Assembly (NCBI RefSeq): GCF_000710915.1
Contig: NZ_BAUA01000175.1
Span: 1-64,000, forward strand
DNA length: 64,000 nt
Reading direction: 5' to 3'
DNA from: Nocardia brasiliensis IFM 10847
GTDB lineage: Bacteria; Actinomycetota; Actinomycetes; Mycobacteriales; Mycobacteriaceae
The translations under genes were made by a program, and so were the position numbers. Each line of letters starts with the position of its first letter. Position 1 is the stretch's first letter. This document shows positions 60,568-64,000 of the stretch, one piece after another. The notes under the pieces were generated by a model, which saw only the letters and a list, made by a program, of their open reading frames with translations, made no database searches and had not been told where the DNA came from.

Positions 60568-61773
60568 TCACACGTCCCAGGTGACCGGGAGGCTCTTCAC
60601 TCCGAAGATGTCCGCGGTTTCCGGCCGCAGGGCGACCTCGTCGGCCGGTACGGCCAGGCGCAGTGTGGGGAATCTGTTGATCAGGGCGGGGAACGCGACG
60701 CGCATTTCGACGCGGGCGAGCTGCGCTCCCAGGCAGTGGTGGGCCCCGTGGCCGAAGGCAAGGTGTGCGCCGGCGCGCCTGTGGATATCGAACGCGTGGG
60801 GATCGGCGAAGCGCTCGGGGTCGTGATCGGCGGTGTGGTACGACGCGATCACCACCTGCCCTGCCTTGATCGTGTGGCCGGCCAGCTCGACGTCTTCCAG
60901 CGCTGTCCTCATGGAGGTCTTGGCGACGCTCAGATATCGCAGCAATTCCTCCACCGCCTGGTCGGTGAGCCCAGGATCGGCGCGCAGTGCGGCGAGCTGG
61001 TCCGGGTGACGCAGGAGCGCGAAGGTACCCAGTGCCAGCATGTTCGCGGTGGTGTCCAAGCCGGCCGCCAGCAGAACCAGGGCCATGCCCCGCAGTTCCT
61101 CATCGGTCAGATCGGTGTGGGTGAGCTCGCTGAGCACGTCGTCAGTGGGGTTCGCGCGCTTGGCGGCGACCAGTTCGGTGAGGTACCCGTAGGTCGCGGT
61201 CACCGCCGCCATCAGGTCCTCGTCGCTGATCTCCCCGCTCATGAACGACTCCACGTTGTCCTGGAAGGAACCCCTGTCTTCGTAGGGCACCCCGAGCAGT
61301 TCACAGATCATGACGGCGGGAATGGGTCTGGCGAACGTCGCCAACAGGTCGGTCGGCGGCCCGGCCGTCTCCATGGCGTCGAGCCGGTCGGCGGTGATCT
61401 GCTCGACGCGTTCGGTGAGCAGACGCATACGCCGTGCGGTGAACTTGCTCGCCAGCGGTTTCCGGTAGCGCCCGTGCTGCGGTTCGTCCATGAGCAGGAA
61501 CTCACCAGGCGCCGCCGGCGGGATCTCGAAGCCCGAGTAGTCGATAGTCGGGTGGAGCATGAGCTCCTTGCGCGAACTGAATCGCGAGTCGGACAGGATC
61601 GACCGGACCAGCTCGTATCCGGTAACCAGCCAGCCGGGTTTTCCGCCGGGGAAGGTGTAGTGGCTGATCGGGCCGTGTCGACGTGCCTCGATCAGCTCGG
61701 CCGGCGGAACGAACGGACAGCCGGGCTGACGCGCCACCGGTAGTGCGGCGATCGTGTGGAGCGCTTTGCTCAT
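60568..61773 (-). CDS. Cytochrome P450
   Basis: Soluble bacterial P450 monooxygenase of 401 residues. I-helix ALVLLAAGLDTTANMLALGT has the oxygen-binding AGxDTT; the ExxR is in EELLRYLSVAK; the heme-thiolate motif is FGHGAHHCLGAQLAR near residue 345. All parts are canonical, so it should be active with a ferredoxin partner that is not in this window. ATG at 61773 has AAGGGA 7 nt upstream; ATG at 61779 is too near it. A good promoter lies at 61831-61859. The substrate is unknown. Confidence 0.92.
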   Translation of the reverse strand: MSKALHTIAALPVARQPGCPFVPPAELIEARRHGPISHYTFPGGKPGWLVTGYELVRSILSDSRFSSRKELMLHPTIDYSGFEIPPAAPGEFLLMDEPQHGRYRKPLASKFTARRMRLLTERVEQITADRLDAMETAGPPTDLLATFARPIPAVMICELLGVPYEDRGSFQDNVESFMSGEISDEDLMAAVTATYGYLTELVAAKRANPTDDVLSELTHTDLTDEELRGMALVLLAAGLDTTANMLALGTFALLRHPDQLAALRADPGLTDQAVEELLRYLSVAKTSMRTALEDVELAGHTIKAGQVVIASYHTADHDPERFADPHAFDIHRRAGAHLAFGHGAHHCLGAQLARVEMRVAFPALINRFPTLRLAVPADEVALRPETADIFGVKSLPVTWDV

Positions 61774-61830
61774 GCTCATTTCCCTTGCAGCAGAAGGTAT
61801 TTGACGACTCTTAGCAGTCATCGAGAACTC

Positions 61831-61859
61831 ACTATAAGCATATGTATACGTAGAAGCAA
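61831..61859 (-). promoter_or_regulatory. Sigma-70-like promoter of P450 gene
   Basis: Reading the minus strand: TTGCTT (-35, 61854-61859), 17-bp spacer, TATAGT (-10, 61831-61836). The spacer is AT-rich and has two small palindromes (GTATAC and CATATG) that may bind a regulator. It would start mRNA about 50 nt before the ATG. Confidence 0.55.
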
Positions 61860-62428
61860 GTCTAGCTGTCATGATCGCCTGGCGGTCACGCCCGGCTGGC
61901 GTCTCGCTAACGGTCTGCAGTGGATCGCCCGACGATGACCGGATCTGGGCGCTTGCCGTCGTTGCTCGCGCGCGGTCCCGGTAGGGGTTTGCGGGCGCGG
62001 CCGCGGCGGCGTAGAACACCGCGTCTGCGGTCGGTGAATTTCCCGAGTTGCCGGTGCCGGAGATTTGCCGTGACCTACGGTTCGGGCTGCGGACGCTGCT
62101 CGAGATCAGTATGCTCGAACGCGCTTCATCGAAACATGCTGTAGTCGAACATATTTGGATGTACCGGTCGGTTTGTCTCGGGGCCGGTCAGCTATGGGCG
62201 CACGAGCAGGGAGGCGCAACGTGTCACGGTCTTGCCGGCCACGCGGCTCGGGTCTTTCTCCGGAACTCGTGCGGTTTCGCTTGCTACCTGTGTGCTGACG
62301 CTGCTCTCTGCGATCTCCGATTCGGCCGCCGGCAGTCGATCCGGTTTGCTTACGGACGGCTTCCGGACATGTAAGACCCCGCTGCTGTGTGAATCTCGTC
62401 AACTCAGACTGTCCGAGGAGTGCTTGTC
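61860..62428. other. Long low-GC intergenic region without a clear gene
   Basis: About 570 bp between the divergent P450 genes. A 108-codon open frame (62048-62374) has no recognisable domain and unusual composition (many Cys and Leu), so I do not call it. The region is poorer in GC than its neighbours at 62100-62400, which together with the two P450 types hints at transferred DNA. A GAGGAGTG ribosome site at its right end serves the small frame at 62429. Confidence 0.5.
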
Positions 62429-62527
62429 ATGGCCACCTTATCCGCTGCCGCACGACCGACGACCGAGCGTACTTGCCTGCTAGCCGATCTGCCGGCGGCG
62501 CCGCCCAGCGACCGTCCTCGCGCGTGA
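62429..62527 (+). CDS. Small 32-residue reading frame coupled to P450 gene
   Basis: ATG at 62429 has GAGGAGTG 6-9 nt upstream, the best ribosome site near the P450. It encodes 32 residues starting MATLSAAARPTTERTCLLAD and ends with TGA at 62525-62527, which overlaps the GTG start of the P450 by GTGA. The peptide has no recognisable domain. It may be a real small protein, a translational coupler, or the start of a P450 reading frame broken by a frameshift. Confidence 0.45.
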   Translation: MATLSAAARPTTERTCLLADLPAAPPSDRPRA

Positions 62528-63708
62528 CGCTGCACACGCCGGAGTTCGCGGCGGATCCACACAGCATGTACGCGGCCATGCGCGACAATCACGGTTCACT
62601 GGTTCCATTGGAACTGGCGCCGGGGGTGCCCGCGACGCTGATCATCGGTTATCGGGAAGCACTACAGGTGCTGGGCGACCCGGTGCATTTTCCGGCCGAC
62701 TCGCGGGCGTGGGAGTCCGGTCGCACCGGGGTGTGTCCGGTTTTGCCCACCGTGGGATGGCGCTCCGGCACGCCGCAGACCGGTGAGGCGGAGTACGCGC
62801 AATACCGCAGCACCACAACGGCTTGTCTGAACCAGATCGATCTGTATGCGCTGCGCGTCGCGGTCGAGCGCGTCGCAGCGGAGTTGATCGATAGCTTCTG
62901 CGAGGCCGGCTCGGCCGACCTGCTCGCCGAGTACGCCATTCCGCTGACCGTCGAGATAGTCCACGACGTGCTGGGGTTCGGGCCCGAGAGCGGCCGCAAA
63001 GCGTTCTCCGCGCTGGTCGCGTTGCGCAACGCCGCCGACGCGGTATCGGTGGCGGCGAGCGAGAATATGGTGCGAGCGGCGATCGCGGAAGCGGTGGCCG
63101 CGAAGCGGGTGGCGCCGAGCGCTGACGTCATATCGTGGCTGGTCCAGCACGGCGCCTATGCGCACGAGAACGAGTTGGTCGAGCAGATCGCCACGCTGTA
63201 CGTGACCGGCACCGAGCCGACCTGGAACTTGATCGCGAACACAGTGCTGCTGCTGGCAACCGATGACCGGTTCGGCGGCGAACTGCTGGGCGGGGCCCTG
63301 TCCATCCGGGACGCGATCGACGAGGTGCTCTTCACCGATCCGCCGGTAGCGAATTCGTGCTTCAGCTATCCGCGTCAACTGCAGATCGTGGGCGACACCT
63401 GGCTGCCGGTGGATCAACCGGTACTCATCAGCCTGGCCGCCTGTAATGCCGACCCGGCCGCGGCCGATGGTGACCGGATGGGCAACCGTTCGCATCTGTC
63501 CTGGGGTGCGGGCGCGCATTCGTGCCCGGCCCAGTCGGTGGCGATGGTCATCGTGCAGGAAGCGCTCGATCAGTTGCTCGATGCGCTTCCGGACGTCAGC
63601 TTGGCCGTTCCGGACACCGAATTACATTGGCGGGCAGGCGGTTTCCATCGCGCGCTGGCTCGTCTTCCGGTGCGGTTTCCGCCGTCGCCGCCGCTGAATC
63701 TCGGCTGA
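62524..63708 (+). CDS. Non-canonical cytochrome P450 (conservon-type)
   Basis: 394-residue P450-fold protein. It begins TLHTPEFAADPHSMYAAMRD like the actinobacterial P450s that belong to conservons (cvnE). The heme ligand motif is LSWGAGAHSCPAQSVAM near residue 325, a Trp-Gly-x-Gly-x-His-x-Cys pattern. Two canonical features differ: the I-helix reads LYVTGTEPTWNLIANTVL instead of AGxDTT, and the ExxR position reads DEVLFTDPP, without arginine. It may be catalytically weak or use an unusual mechanism. GTG at 62524 overlaps the stop of the small frame upstream. Confidence 0.8.
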   Translation: MTLHTPEFAADPHSMYAAMRDNHGSLVPLELAPGVPATLIIGYREALQVLGDPVHFPADSRAWESGRTGVCPVLPTVGWRSGTPQTGEAEYAQYRSTTTACLNQIDLYALRVAVERVAAELIDSFCEAGSADLLAEYAIPLTVEIVHDVLGFGPESGRKAFSALVALRNAADAVSVAASENMVRAAIAEAVAAKRVAPSADVISWLVQHGAYAHENELVEQIATLYVTGTEPTWNLIANTVLLLATDDRFGGELLGGALSIRDAIDEVLFTDPPVANSCFSYPRQLQIVGDTWLPVDQPVLISLAACNADPAAADGDRMGNRSHLSWGAGAHSCPAQSVAMVIVQEALDQLLDALPDVSLAVPDTELHWRAGGFHRALARLPVRFPPSPPLNLG

Positions 63709-63817
63709 GACCGATCACGCGGATGCGCTGAGCCGCCGCCGGGCCGCTCAGCGTATCCGATCTACCCGCGAAAGCTGTTTCCAGCCAACGGGTTTCAGCA
63801 TTCCGCGGCGGCGGCTG

Positions 63818-64000
63818 TCACACCGGCAACGGCGCAGTGGGCGGGAACACCACCGGCAACGTGGTCAATGCTCGATGGAAGGGGCCGGGCCGCCACACGA
63901 GCTCCTCTGGGGCGACCGCGAGCTGCAACTCCGGGAGCACATCCAGGAGTTGATCGATGACCTCCTGCGCGAGCAGGATGCCGTACGGACGAGCGTGCGC
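63818..64000 (-). CDS. Partial non-canonical cytochrome P450, C-terminal end
   Basis: 60 codons plus stop (TCA at 63818-63820), cut by the window edge. The sequence reads RPYGILLAQEVIDQLLDVLP, then LQLAVAPEELVWRPGPFHRA, matching the C-terminus of the P450 at 62524-63708 (VIVQEALDQLLDALPDVSLA, then HWRAGGFHRALARLP). It is a second copy of the same P450 type in opposite orientation. The heme-cysteine region lies just outside the window. Confidence 0.75.
   Translation of the reverse strand, partial: AHARPYGILLAQEVIDQLLDVLPELQLAVAPEELVWRPGPFHRALTTLPVVFPPTAPLPV

Noticed and set aside
62048..62374. 108-codon open frame in the low-GC gap
   Set aside because: It has no recognisable domain, a Cys-rich and irregular composition, no good ribosome site, and overlaps no conserved feature.

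Overview
The window is high-GC actinobacterial chromosome, almost certainly from Nocardia or a close mycolic-acid-containing relative. Evidence: an MspA-type porin, a ChoD-type cholesterol oxidase homologue, WhiB, a Tat-exported flavoenzyme, an F420-dependent LLM oxidoreductase, frequent GTG starts, and the block pgsA2-like / gcvH / garA / merR / DUF151 / merR / gcvP, whose order matches the mycobacterial Rv1822-Rv1832 region. No rRNA, tRNA, CRISPR array or intact insertion sequence was seen.

Layout. (1) 33-15166 is a surface-glycan region: two GT4 glycosyltransferases, a Tat-exported FAD oxidoreductase with a divergent TetR regulator, a polysaccharide pyruvyl transferase and GT2 pair, an MspA porin, a five-gene minus-strand operon for a modified (probably C-methylated) nucleotide sugar, and a divergent polyprenyl glycosylphosphotransferase that would start the lipid-linked glycan. 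(2) 15171-25936 is mixed metabolism and transport: heme oxygenase with an IdeR/DtxR-like box, ThrE-type exporter, MFS/LysR divergent pair, DHA2 efflux pump, alpha/beta hydrolase, PlsC-type acyltransferase, DUF1801 protein and acyl-CoA oxidase. (3) 26014-29261 is a TetR / ABC-ATPase / ABC-permease operon with a duplicated operator over the TetR start. (4) 29356-36916 holds an LLM oxidoreductase with a KstR-like box, an SDR, a PAP2 phosphatase, a large LuxR-type STAND ATPase regulator, a NERD protein and a DUF2252 protein. (5) 36991-46319 holds choD and the conserved gcvH-garA-gcvP block, with a tandem glycine riboswitch before gcvP. (6) 46430-53296 holds a VWA protein, an HNH/WhiB pair, an MFS/DeoR divergent pair, a DM13 protein and an acyl-CoA-dehydrogenase-fold enzyme with a divergent HxlR regulator. 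(7) 54156-57911 is a four-gene catabolic operon (SDR, zinc ADH, TetR, acyl-CoA dehydrogenase). (8) 58157-64000 holds malate synthase G, a canonical cytochrome P450, then a non-canonical P450 preceded by a translationally coupled 32-residue reading frame and facing the tail of a third P450 cut by the window edge.

The strongest leads for something undescribed are the glycan locus with two diverged sugar C-methyltransferase paralogues, and the non-canonical P450 pair at the right edge. Several regulator/operator pairs can be read directly as palindromes. All function calls come from reading protein sequence by eye; no database search was run.
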